This document shows, piece after piece, positions 45,217 through 53,942 of a DNA stretch of 64,000 nt (position 1 is the stretch's first letter; each line of letters starts with the position of its first letter). The position numbers and the translations under genes are program-made. The stretch is taken from the NCBI RefSeq assembly GCF_024734665.1, contig NZ_CP102931.1:4152001-4216000 (forward strand). The letters are read 5' to 3'. Under the pieces are notes generated by a model. It saw nothing but the letters and a program-made list of their open reading frames with translations, was not told the origin of the DNA and ran no database searches. This stretch comes from Variovorax paradoxus (GTDB taxonomy: Bacteria; Pseudomonadota; Gammaproteobacteria; Burkholderiales; Burkholderiaceae_C).

Positions 45217-46400
45217 CCGACTCTCCACTCAGTCAGCTCCCCGTCGCCGAACTGGGCGAACGAATAAGACTTGCGCGCGAGGCGGCAGGATTGACGCAAA
45301 AGCAGGCTGCGGACGCGATCAACGTCGCGCGTACGACGCTTGTCGCAATCGAACAAGGCCAGCGCCGCGTAAAAATGGATGAGCTCCAGCGGCTATCGAA
45401 GCTTTATCAGACCTCAGTGAACGCAATCATTCGCCGCGAGGCCGTTCACGTGGATCTCGTTCCGCGATTTCGCAAACTGCTTGGCAGCGAAGACTCAGCA
45501 GCAACCAAGGCGACTGAACTTCTTGCCAATCTCGCGCGCGCCGAAGTCGAACTGGAAAATCTACTCGGCATAAAGCGCTCACGCAACTACCCTCCCGAAC
45601 GCCCTATCCTGTCCGGCGATGTCCGAATGCAGGCGGAGCAGGATGCCCTTGAACTCAGGCAACGCCTCGGGCTGGGCTTCGCTCCCGCAATCGATGTCGT
45701 GACTCTCCTGGAAATGGAGCTAGGAATTCGCGTCTATGTGAGGCGCTTCGATGGATCGGTCTCGGGTGTCTTTGCCTACGACGAAACGCTCGGCGCATGC
45801 ATCCTGTTGAACGCCAACCACCCGAGAGAGCGACGGAATCAGACTGCTGGGCACGAACTGGGCCACTTCATTTCAGTACGGAACACCCCGGAAGTGCTTC
45901 ATGCAGACGAACCCGAAAACTCGCGGGAAGAGCGCTATGCAAATGCGTTTGGCAGGTCATTCATGACGCCCGCCGTTGCCGTAAGGCAGAAATTCCAGGA
46001 AGTGACGGCCGGCTCGTCCCGGCTTACGCGGCGCCACGTCATCGTCCTCTCCCACTTTTTTGGCGTGTCCCGGGAGGCAATGGTGCGGCGCATGGAAGAA
46101 CTTGGCCTCACGAAGAAAGGAACCTGGGATTGGTTCTCGGAGAACGGTGGAATCACGGACGAACAGGCAAGTCAGGTTCTTGGCGACCTCAAGGCTTTGG
46201 ACCCGCAAAAGGCCGAGGCGAATCGGCCCACGACCCTTAGGCTTAATCTCCTTGCGGCCGAAACCTATCGGCAGGAACTGTTGAGCGAAGGACAGCTCGC
46301 CCGTCTGTTGCAGCTCGACCGGGTCGAGTTGCGCGAAGTGCTTCATGACATGGAAGGTCAGGAGGAAGAGGCTGATGGAGCCCCAACCCTTCTTGCTTGA
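45213..46400 (+). CDS. XRE-family HTH fused to an ImmA/IrrE metallopeptidase
   Basis: 395 residues from ATG 45213 (four-base overlap with the QueC-like gene). XRE HTH at about residues 12-68 (LGERIRLAREAAGLTQKQAAD, VARTTLVAIEQGQR). ImmA/IrrE (COG2856) zinc protease domain with the HExxH motif TAGHELGHFIS near residue 216 and a downstream glutamate in SREERYANAFGRSFM. The family cleaves repressors or antitoxins after a stress or phage signal. The last 70 residues form an extra domain. Probably binds the palindrome over the operon promoter. Confidence 0.88.
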   Translation: MTDSPLSQLPVAELGERIRLAREAAGLTQKQAADAINVARTTLVAIEQGQRRVKMDELQRLSKLYQTSVNAIIRREAVHVDLVPRFRKLLGSEDSAATKATELLANLARAEVELENLLGIKRSRNYPPERPILSGDVRMQAEQDALELRQRLGLGFAPAIDVVTLLEMELGIRVYVRRFDGSVSGVFAYDETLGACILLNANHPRERRNQTAGHELGHFISVRNTPEVLHADEPENSREERYANAFGRSFMTPAVAVRQKFQEVTAGSSRLTRRHVIVLSHFFGVSREAMVRRMEELGLTKKGTWDWFSENGGITDEQASQVLGDLKALDPQKAEANRPTTLRLNLLAAETYRQELLSEGQLARLLQLDRVELREVLHDMEGQEEEADGAPTLLA

Positions 46401-46995
46401 CAACGAACTGCTCGTCCTCGACACAAGCATCGTCATAAACCTGAACGCAACTGGATGTGCCGAAAAAATTCTTCGGGCACTCCCTCATCGAGTCACCGTG
46501 GTTGATGTCGTCGTCGGTGAGCTTGAGTACGGCAGGTCAAAGGGACGCGGCGACGCGGCAATGCTCGCCGACCTCGCCAAGGCCGACGCCGTAACCATCG
46601 CCAGCCTTGGCGAGTTCGCGCTTCAACATTTCGAAAGTCTGGTCGTCGGCGCGAGTGCGGAAACGCTGGACGACGGAGAAGCTGCAACGATCGCGTATGC
46701 AATCGATGCAAAGGCCCGCGCGGTCATTGACGAGCGAAAAGCAACACGTCTTTGTTCGAACCGGTTTCCGAACGTCACCCTGAAGAGCACCATTGATCTG
46801 CTTTCACACCAAGCCGTACAGGAGTCGCTTGGGTTGCCACATTTGGCCGATGCGCTTCATAAAGCGTTGCTTTCCGCACGCATGCGTGTGCCTCCGCACC
46901 ATATGAACTGGGTGGTCAACCTCATCGGGAACGAGCGCACTGCGGCCTGCCGGTGTCTTCCAGAAATTGTTCGTCAGGCCGCGAGAAACGCATAA
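46375..46995 (+). CDS. PIN-domain ribonuclease-like protein
   Basis: 206 residues from ATG 46375 with GAGGAAGAGG upstream, overlapping the previous gene by 26 bases. PIN motifs: LLVLDTSIVINL (first aspartate), VVVGELEYGR (glutamate), TLDDGEAATIAYA (acidic pair) and ARAVIDERKA (last acid). This matches the metal-binding set of PIN nucleases, which act on RNA and are common toxins. XRE-ImmA followed by a PIN protein is a recurring toxin-antitoxin-like pair. Here it is attached to a QueC-like enzyme. Confidence 0.8.
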   Translation: MEPQPFLLDNELLVLDTSIVINLNATGCAEKILRALPHRVTVVDVVVGELEYGRSKGRGDAAMLADLAKADAVTIASLGEFALQHFESLVVGASAETLDDGEAATIAYAIDAKARAVIDERKATRLCSNRFPNVTLKSTIDLLSHQAVQESLGLPHLADALHKALLSARMRVPPHHMNWVVNLIGNERTAACRCLPEIVRQAARNA

Positions 46996-47024
46996 GAAGT
47001 ACAGCCCCGAATACGTATGCTGCG

Positions 47025-48242
47025 CTAGTGGGATTTTTCGCTGCGGCGTCCGGCGACTACCAGCCTGGCGGAGTCCGGGTCATAGATGTACTGCGTGATA
47101 GATCCGTCCTTGATGCGCTCGACGGCTTCGTCGACAACGAACAGCGGTACGAGGAACCACTCGCGCGGAACCACGGGCTTGCCGAATCGATCCTTGATGT
47201 CGATGTCCAAGCGGGCCGGATCGAATACGCGATGGATCAGGTTTTCGAGCTTGACGCGGTTGATGTTATAGAGGTCGTAGGTGGCGACGACTTCCACGTC
47301 GGCTAGCAGGAAGGTTGCTTCGTTCTTCGCGTTGGCAAAGCGCGCGGCAATATTGCTGCGCCCCGTCACCCCGATCTTGTGCAGCACGTCGCGGTTGGAA
47401 GCGACGATGGGAAGGTCCGATTTGCTGCGGAGAACGTAGATCGTGCCGCTCTCCTGGTCGTCTTCCGATACTTCATCGGAGAACAGCGGACCGGCGGAGG
47501 GATTGATGACGAGTCGCGCCGCTTCGTCGCGGTAAAGGGCGCGTTGAAACGAGCGTTGCAGCACGTCGCTTTCGGTGCCGTTGTCATAGATGACGCGAAG
47601 GCGGCTATCCCGACGTTCGTATTTCGTCCGAATGTCATCGCCCACCTCTGCGATGTATGCGAGCTGGCCTTCCACGATGAAGAACTCACCCTGCTGAATC
47701 TCGGTCAGCTTGAGTTCGTCCAGCTTGTGGACGGCATGTGTTTCGCGGATGCCTTCCTTGATCTCGCGCTGCACGCAATCAAAGAGCGGCTTGAACGTCT
47801 CGAAGTCTTCGCATGGCTGGCGCTGCGCGATTTCTTCGGCGGCGCGCTTCTCGGTACTCGTACGAACATGACGCAGGACGGTGATGTCCTCAGCGCCGGC
47901 TGCGCCCGCCAGTTCGGCCGCCAGCTCGTCCACGTCGATAGCCTCCTCGGTTGCGGCGACGCTAGACGCGCCCGCAAGCAATCCTTGATGATCCAGCGGT
48001 GTAAGCAGGGCGCGGCAATCCGCAAGCGCGCGCAAACGATCGAGGCGCACGGCGTATAACCGCTCGAAAATGTCGCGCTCTTCCCCGTGTTGCGGTACAC
48101 GGCCATGCTTCTCAAAGAACCGCTGAATCTCCTCGAAGCCAGCAATGATGCGCTCCTCGCGCGGGGGACGTCCGCCCTTTTTCTCAGGCGCGGCGAAGTC
48201 GGAAAGTTCTGCCGCCAGTTCGTCGAGGCCAGGATCACTCAT
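47025..48242 (-). CDS. GIY-YIG nuclease family protein (T5orf172 type)
   Basis: 405 residues from ATG 48242, whose start overlaps the helicase stop. The N-terminal half is acidic and helical (DELAAELSDFAAP, IIAGFEEIQRFFEKHGRVPQ). The nuclease domain is at about residues 262-345: GTIYVLRSKS (GIY strand), VLHKIGVTGR (YIG strand), and NRVKLENLIHRVF with the catalytic glutamate. Last gene of a methyltransferase-helicase-nuclease operon. It likely supplies DNA cleavage. It ends only 29 bases from the convergent PIN gene. Confidence 0.82.
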   Translation of the reverse strand: MSDPGLDELAAELSDFAAPEKKGGRPPREERIIAGFEEIQRFFEKHGRVPQHGEERDIFERLYAVRLDRLRALADCRALLTPLDHQGLLAGASSVAATEEAIDVDELAAELAGAAGAEDITVLRHVRTSTEKRAAEEIAQRQPCEDFETFKPLFDCVQREIKEGIRETHAVHKLDELKLTEIQQGEFFIVEGQLAYIAEVGDDIRTKYERRDSRLRVIYDNGTESDVLQRSFQRALYRDEAARLVINPSAGPLFSDEVSEDDQESGTIYVLRSKSDLPIVASNRDVLHKIGVTGRSNIAARFANAKNEATFLLADVEVVATYDLYNINRVKLENLIHRVFDPARLDIDIKDRFGKPVVPREWFLVPLFVVDEAVERIKDGSITQYIYDPDSARLVVAGRRSEKSH

Positions 48243-50298
48243 AGCGCCCCTCCGCCCTGAAGCGCATGAAGGCCGACGCCCCCTCGGCCATGCGTCGCTC
48301 CCATACATCTTGCGAATCGAGCGCAGGCACACGGCCGCGCTCCTTCTTGAATTGCGCTGCGCGTTTGGCGAGACTGAGCGCATCTTCCGGCGTCAGGTTC
48401 GTGCGCTTGGCGGAGATAGCCGCCGCGACCTGTTTCAGGCTTTCCTCGCTCATGGTCTTGGCAAGGATGGCGTAGGCCTCGCCGAAAGGATTGATACGGT
48501 CGATGAGGTCAATGTCCAACTCGCGCACGTCCATCGCAAACCGGCGCACGCCATCGATCAAGGCTGTGTTGGCTGACGGCTCGGCGCCGTCATTGCCTAA
48601 GACAAGCTGTTTGGCTTGTTGCGTCAAATTGAGGGCAGCAATGGCGTGCTGCCGGACTGCCTCCTGATCCTCTACATCAAGCTCGGGATACTTGTCCTTG
48701 ATGATCTTGCCTAGGCGAAGTTGGGTCAATTCCTCGGGCACCAGCTCGTCGTCGAATAAGCCGCGCTCGACTGTTGTTCTGTCCTGAATGAAGGTAGCGA
48801 TTACCTCGTTGAGGTCTTCCTGGCAGATCCGAACGGCTTCCTTGCTCTTGGGTTCAATCAGGCCCTTAATTTCGATCTGGAACTGCCCCGTCTGCTCGTT
48901 GAAGCCAACATTGCACCTCTCCGGGTCGTAACCGCCGTCACCGTAGTCAAAACCCAAAGCGGGGCCGCTTTCGGGGTTCTTAGGCTTGAACTCGAAGCGC
49001 GGCGCGAGAACCTGCTCCATCAGCAAGCTCGCGGCGATGGCCTTGAGAGTGTCATTGACAGCCTCAGTGACGGCTTCCTCAGAAGCGTCAGGCTCGGCAA
49101 TTAAGTTTGTGAATCGCGCGCGGGTCTTGCCGGGCGCATCACGAGTCGCGCGCCCGATTATCTGCACGATCTCGGTAAGGCTGGCACGATAGCCGACGGT
49201 GAGTGCGTGTTCGCACCAAATCCAATCGAACCCCTCTTTCGCCATACCCAACGCAATAATGATGTTTACATAGTCCCGATTGTTCTTCTGCGCTGGATCT
49301 TTAAGTGCAGCAGAAACGCGGTCGCGCTTCGTGGGGTCGTCGTCAACAAGATCGGCGATGCGAAGCACACTACCTTGCGGTGTTTTGACAAGCTGAAAGC
49401 CCGTTGCGGCGTCGCTGCCTTGCCACTCACCCAGCGCCTCGATGATGTGTTCTACCTCTCGCAATTTGTCTTTCGTGCTTTCGCGCGAATTGACGTTGGG
49501 AATGTGGATGATCGTCCGCTCGGCGGGGTCGAGGACATCGAGGATGTCATCGATATATGGCCCGCTATAGAAGAAATAGCCGATATCGAGCTGTTTAAGG
49601 TACTGGTAACCGTTGAGCTGCTCGTAGTAAGTATAGGTAACGGCGTCGAACTTCGATTCATCCTGCGAAGCGAGTACAGCCTCGGCGTCGCCCCGGAAAT
49701 AAGAGCCGGTCATCGCAACGACGTGAACGCGGCCTCGTGCAATGAACCGCCCAAGATGCAGGCCGAGCTTGTTGTCAGGGTTTGCGGAGACGTGGTGAAA
49801 TTCATCTACAGCGATCAGCCGGTCATCGAACCGCTCCACACCATACGCATCGACAGCAAAGCGAAACGTTGCGTGGGTACAGACCAGCACCTTGTCAGTG
49901 CTTTCGAGGAACGTGCCGACCGACTTCACCTTGCCACCGTTGTCGCTGTCGTTGCCGGGCGCGTTGCATAGGTTCCATTTCGGCTCGACGTGCCAGTCGG
50001 CCCAGAAGCCAAACTCCGACAGCGGCTCGTCGTTGAAACTCGCGCCAATAGACTTTTCCGGTACGACAACGATAACTTGCTTCAAGCCCTGATTCTGGAG
50101 CTTGTCGAGCGCGACGAACATCAGCGCGCGGCTCTTGCCTGACGCTGGCGGCGACTTGATAAGCAGATACTGCTCCCCGCGCTTTTCATAGACGCGCTCT
50201 TGCATCGGCCGCATCCCGAGGGCATTGGCGTTGGTGGACGACCCGTTGCGAGCGTAGGTGACGGAAACCGAAGGGATGGATCTGTTCTTGTCGTTCAT
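48235..50298 (-). CDS. SF2 DEAD/DEAH-box helicase of a restriction-like operon
   Basis: 687 residues. Walker A LIKSPPASGKSRALM, VVVPEKSIG (Ia), motif II RLIAVDEFHHV, motif III VVAMTGSYF and motif VI EIVQIIGRATRDAPGK. The C-terminal 280 residues are helical and include KKERGRVPALDSQDVWERRM. Similar to type III/I restriction translocases. Start overlaps the methyltransferase stop by four bases (ATGA). Probably an ATP-driven translocase between target recognition and the GIY-YIG nuclease. Confidence 0.88.
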   Translation of the reverse strand: MNDKNRSIPSVSVTYARNGSSTNANALGMRPMQERVYEKRGEQYLLIKSPPASGKSRALMFVALDKLQNQGLKQVIVVVPEKSIGASFNDEPLSEFGFWADWHVEPKWNLCNAPGNDSDNGGKVKSVGTFLESTDKVLVCTHATFRFAVDAYGVERFDDRLIAVDEFHHVSANPDNKLGLHLGRFIARGRVHVVAMTGSYFRGDAEAVLASQDESKFDAVTYTYYEQLNGYQYLKQLDIGYFFYSGPYIDDILDVLDPAERTIIHIPNVNSRESTKDKLREVEHIIEALGEWQGSDAATGFQLVKTPQGSVLRIADLVDDDPTKRDRVSAALKDPAQKNNRDYVNIIIALGMAKEGFDWIWCEHALTVGYRASLTEIVQIIGRATRDAPGKTRARFTNLIAEPDASEEAVTEAVNDTLKAIAASLLMEQVLAPRFEFKPKNPESGPALGFDYGDGGYDPERCNVGFNEQTGQFQIEIKGLIEPKSKEAVRICQEDLNEVIATFIQDRTTVERGLFDDELVPEELTQLRLGKIIKDKYPELDVEDQEAVRQHAIAALNLTQQAKQLVLGNDGAEPSANTALIDGVRRFAMDVRELDIDLIDRINPFGEAYAILAKTMSEESLKQVAAAISAKRTNLTPEDALSLAKRAAQFKKERGRVPALDSQDVWERRMAEGASAFMRFRAEGRYE

Positions 50299-53063
50299 GC
50301 GTATGCCCTCGTCTTGCGCTTCTTGGCGCTGACCGGTGCAGCCGCAGCAGTCATCTTGGTATAGAGGTCGAACAGCTTTTCCAGCCGCTCGGTGTCGTTC
50401 TTAAACCGGCGACCGATGTAGATGCGCTCCAGTACTTCATCATTGCGCTCATGCGCGGCACGCAAGTCGTCGGGCATGTTGTCAGGACCGTAGAGATCAG
50501 CGATGGTCGCCGGAAAATGATGCTCACGCGCGAGCAAGATTTCTTCGGCACAACGCGTGAGATCCGCCTTGTTCTTGTCGGTAAGTGTCGGCACAGGAAA
50601 TGTGTTCCAGCCCAGGGTGTTCGAGTATGAGAAGTCCGTGCGCATACGGACACATACCGTAGCAATCCATTGAGCGTGTAATCGGCTTGCAACCATGCTG
50701 AGTGTCCACAGCGGCGGGTCATAGATGACTGCGGCCTTGTTAGAAATGACCGTATCAGGGTCCGTCAATCCAACCGGCAAATACTCTCGGTTTTCACTAG
50801 TGATACTCGGCACTATCAGTGCGTCTTTATCCTGATGAGGTGTATAGACAAATCGGTGCGGACGATCAGCCTTATCCTGCGACTGTTTTCCCTTGCTCCC
50901 TTGTCTCGCAGCTCTCACTGCCTCTATTCGAAGTGCGATGGGTGGGATGGCCATGGCTTGTTGCAGCTGAGCATCTTCAATCCATAGACACCATCGACTA
51001 CTAGAAGAGGTGAACTCTCTTGAACCAACGAGCTTCTTAAGAAGTGGTATGGCCTCCGGGTAGTCTTTGGTTAGTTGATTTTTTTCGTCGATCGACAGAA
51101 TCAAATGCCCACCGTCGGAAGGTTTGTTCCCATAATCCATAGTTGGAAGGCCGCTGATGGACTTGCTGAGCTGCGAAACGATGACGTCCTGTCCGTCCAG
51201 CAGATACGCATTGATGTTTCGTGCAGACTTCTTTGTTTCCTGTTCGTAGATGTACCTGTTTGAAATCGGTGAATTCGATATTCCAACAACCACCACAGTC
51301 ACCCCTGCGTTTCTCGCAGCCATATTCTTCCAGGTGAAGGGGCGATGAGCGAATCTAATTCCAAAGCCACGCTCAAATATCAGAGGCCAAAGCATAGAGA
51401 CTTGGCGGCCCTGAGTGATCGATTTCGTCGCGACTAGTGCGGCATCGCAGTTCACCTGTTGACCATATTCAGCCGCCTTGAGAAACCACGCTGCAACGTA
51501 GTCAAGGTCCTTGTACGAGTCAGTATGGGGTGAAAACACCGCCTCCATCTCTGATTGCTGCTCAAGACTTCGCCACTGGCTTCCAAGGTACGGGGGGTTC
51601 CCACAGATGTACGTCTCGCCACCTTCGTTCTCGAAATCGATCTCTGCTTGATCGAGCGGGGTACTAAACAGGTCGTCCGCTTGCATCTTTACGGCAGTAC
51701 CCGTTGGTGGGCAGATGCTTAGCCAGTCGAGCCGCAGGGCATTGCCGCAGGTAATCCAATTTTCGTGGCGCAAGGGCAGGAATTCGGCGAGGGCCAACCT
51801 CTGCCCCCGGTACAGCACATCGCATTGGTATTCGGCGATGATCAGTGCGAGGCGCGCGATCTCTGCCGGGAAATCGCGCAGTTCGATTCCGCGAAAGTTC
51901 GTGAGCGGGATCTCCGAACTGCGGTCGGGCTCGCCGCGCCGCTTATTAATCTCGGCCTCGATGACCCGCATTTGCTTGTAAGCGATGACAAGAAAGTTGC
52001 CGGAGCCGCAGGCCGGGTCGAAGATCCGAATTTTCTCCATGCGCTTGCGCAGATTGAGCAAGGTACGGGGGTTGTCACCAGCCTCTTCCAGCCGCGCGCG
52101 CAGATCATCAAGGAATAGCGGATTAAGGACTTTGAGAATGTTGGGGACACTGGTGTAGTGCATCCCCAGTTCGCCTCGCTCCTCATCGTCGGCGACCGCC
52201 TGAATCATTGACCCGAAAATATCAGGATTGATCTTGGTCCAGTCCAACCCACCAACGTGGAGCAAGTAGGAACGTGCAATCTTGCTGAAATTCGGGACTT
52301 CCACACTACCAGAGAACAACTGCCCATTCACGTACGGAAAGGGATCGGCCCAACGGGGAGTTTCCAGCCCCTCGCGTTCAGAGGGCTTCGTGTTCATCGC
52401 GCGAAACAGTTCGGAGATCACCTCATGGGTATTGGATGAGTCCTTCGCGCTCATCTGGGCGATAGTTTCTGTGAAACGCCCCCTACCAACAAAGATGTCG
52501 GTGTCTTCTGCAAAGAAGCAAAAGATGAGTCGCGCCATGAAGTGATTCATGTCATGGCGGCGCTCAGCTTTGCCCCATTCGGGATTGTCCTTCAACAGTT
52601 CGACGTAGAGGCGGTTGAGGCGGCTGGTCGCCCGGATGTCAAAGGCGTTCTCGCTGATCTGCCGGACGGTGGTGATGCCCGCAAGCGGCAGAAAGAACCC
52701 AAAATGATCGGGAAAATCCTTATAGGCGCAGGCGACCGTGACCCCGCTCGTTAAGTCCTCAGCCTCAAGATCCGCGCCGTCCGTTGCGAGGATGAACTTC
52801 GCCTTTGCCCGGACGGTTGCCGGGCTGTCTTTCAGCGCCCTGAGCGTCTTCGTGACCTGGCCGTCGTCACAGGAGGCAATGTGGATGTTGTTAGTTTGGA
52901 GAACGCCGCCGAGATCGGATTTGTTCGTCGCACCGCTACGCAGGCGTTGGATCGTCGTCGCCTTGTTGCCGAAGGCTTCAAGAAAGGCATATGGAAAATT
53001 CTCGCCATCGAACGATTGCTCCGCAAGATCGGTGACGGCCTGTTCTATCTCAACGGCGTTCAA
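50295..53063 (-). CDS. MmeI-type class I SAM-dependent DNA methyltransferase
   Basis: 922 residues, the usual length of MmeI-type proteins, from TTG 53063 with AGGGG upstream. SAM-binding motif I IRIFDPACGSGNFLVIAY near residue 350 and the amino-methyltransferase motif IV YICGNPPYLGS near 490 point to N6-adenine methylation. A helical spacer precedes, and target-recognition and C-terminal helix domains follow. MmeI enzymes have an N-terminal PD-ExK nuclease; here the first 150 residues show no convincing D...ExK set. It probably methylates the host site while the helicase and GIY-YIG protein do the restriction. Confidence 0.88.
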   Translation of the reverse strand: MNAVEIEQAVTDLAEQSFDGENFPYAFLEAFGNKATTIQRLRSGATNKSDLGGVLQTNNIHIASCDDGQVTKTLRALKDSPATVRAKAKFILATDGADLEAEDLTSGVTVACAYKDFPDHFGFFLPLAGITTVRQISENAFDIRATSRLNRLYVELLKDNPEWGKAERRHDMNHFMARLIFCFFAEDTDIFVGRGRFTETIAQMSAKDSSNTHEVISELFRAMNTKPSEREGLETPRWADPFPYVNGQLFSGSVEVPNFSKIARSYLLHVGGLDWTKINPDIFGSMIQAVADDEERGELGMHYTSVPNILKVLNPLFLDDLRARLEEAGDNPRTLLNLRKRMEKIRIFDPACGSGNFLVIAYKQMRVIEAEINKRRGEPDRSSEIPLTNFRGIELRDFPAEIARLALIIAEYQCDVLYRGQRLALAEFLPLRHENWITCGNALRLDWLSICPPTGTAVKMQADDLFSTPLDQAEIDFENEGGETYICGNPPYLGSQWRSLEQQSEMEAVFSPHTDSYKDLDYVAAWFLKAAEYGQQVNCDAALVATKSITQGRQVSMLWPLIFERGFGIRFAHRPFTWKNMAARNAGVTVVVVGISNSPISNRYIYEQETKKSARNINAYLLDGQDVIVSQLSKSISGLPTMDYGNKPSDGGHLILSIDEKNQLTKDYPEAIPLLKKLVGSREFTSSSSRWCLWIEDAQLQQAMAIPPIALRIEAVRAARQGSKGKQSQDKADRPHRFVYTPHQDKDALIVPSITSENREYLPVGLTDPDTVISNKAAVIYDPPLWTLSMVASRLHAQWIATVCVRMRTDFSYSNTLGWNTFPVPTLTDKNKADLTRCAEEILLAREHHFPATIADLYGPDNMPDDLRAAHERNDEVLERIYIGRRFKNDTERLEKLFDLYTKMTAAAAPVSAKKRKTRAYA

Positions 53064-53942
53064 CTATGTGCCCCTAAGGCGTAAATGTTGGGTGAGTATG
53101 TCGTTCAAGTAATGAACGGCTGTGGCCACCGAATCTGCACCGCGGGTCGGAGATGCACAATACGGCTCATTCGTTGACCGGCCCGTACGTGCGCGTGCGA
53201 CGACTAGCACATCAATGGTAAGTCATGCGCACAACCGCGCCTTCGCCACCCCTCTTCGCTCGAACTTCGCTTTAAGCGATCCCAACCCGATTCGCAGGCA
53301 CCATGCTACCCTCAGTGTAGCCCGTCGCTAGTGCCGCTTCGTGCCTCCGACATACTCACTGCCAGGGTCAGCCCCCCGGGCTCCTCCGACGCCGCGCTGC
53401 GGACGATTAGATGCAATGCCGACCGAGCGGGGCTAACCCCATCCAGGGCGAGCTGCAGTGCATGCATCCCGCCTGTCGGGTCACCATGCCCAGGCGAACA
53501 AAGTTGCCGATAGGCCAGCCTCTCCCCGCCTAGCACTCGGTGCCTAGACGCGACGAACTGACGATCAGGGTCAGACATGCCGCCCCGCTAGAGGTGGTCA
53601 CGCGGCTTCGCAGCCGCACCCGATCAGGTGCCCCCTGCCCCGGCGCGTTGCAACCGTGCCGCCTAGGTTGCGTACGGCTTGGCCACTCACCTTGCAGTCG
53701 GGTTGCCCCCCACCTGAAGCACGATGGTGTCCTAGTGTCTCCGTCAACCGACGATAACCACAGGCACGTAAACACCCAGTTATCGGTGGTTGGGCCAGCG
53801 CCTCAAGCACGCCGCCTTATTGGCGGCCGGCCCTCAGCTCGCATTTTGTGGGTAGCTGCAAGAGCCGCATTTGCCAGGGCGCGCTCCTTTCGACTAGGTG
53901 GCACCCCGAGTGCATGAGCAATGCACTCAGGGGCCGTCCCTA
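53064..53942. other. 879-bp non-coding region, possible decayed DNA
   Basis: No gene with a supported start. The longest frame (53312-53578, minus strand) has no family resemblance. CTAG, usually rare in such genomes, occurs eight times. No tRNA or integrase remnant was recognised. Confidence 0.5.

Noticed and set aside
53312..53578. 88-codon minus-strand frame in the gap before the RTX gene
   Set aside because: No ribosome binding site, no family resemblance, and neighbouring sequence looks decayed.
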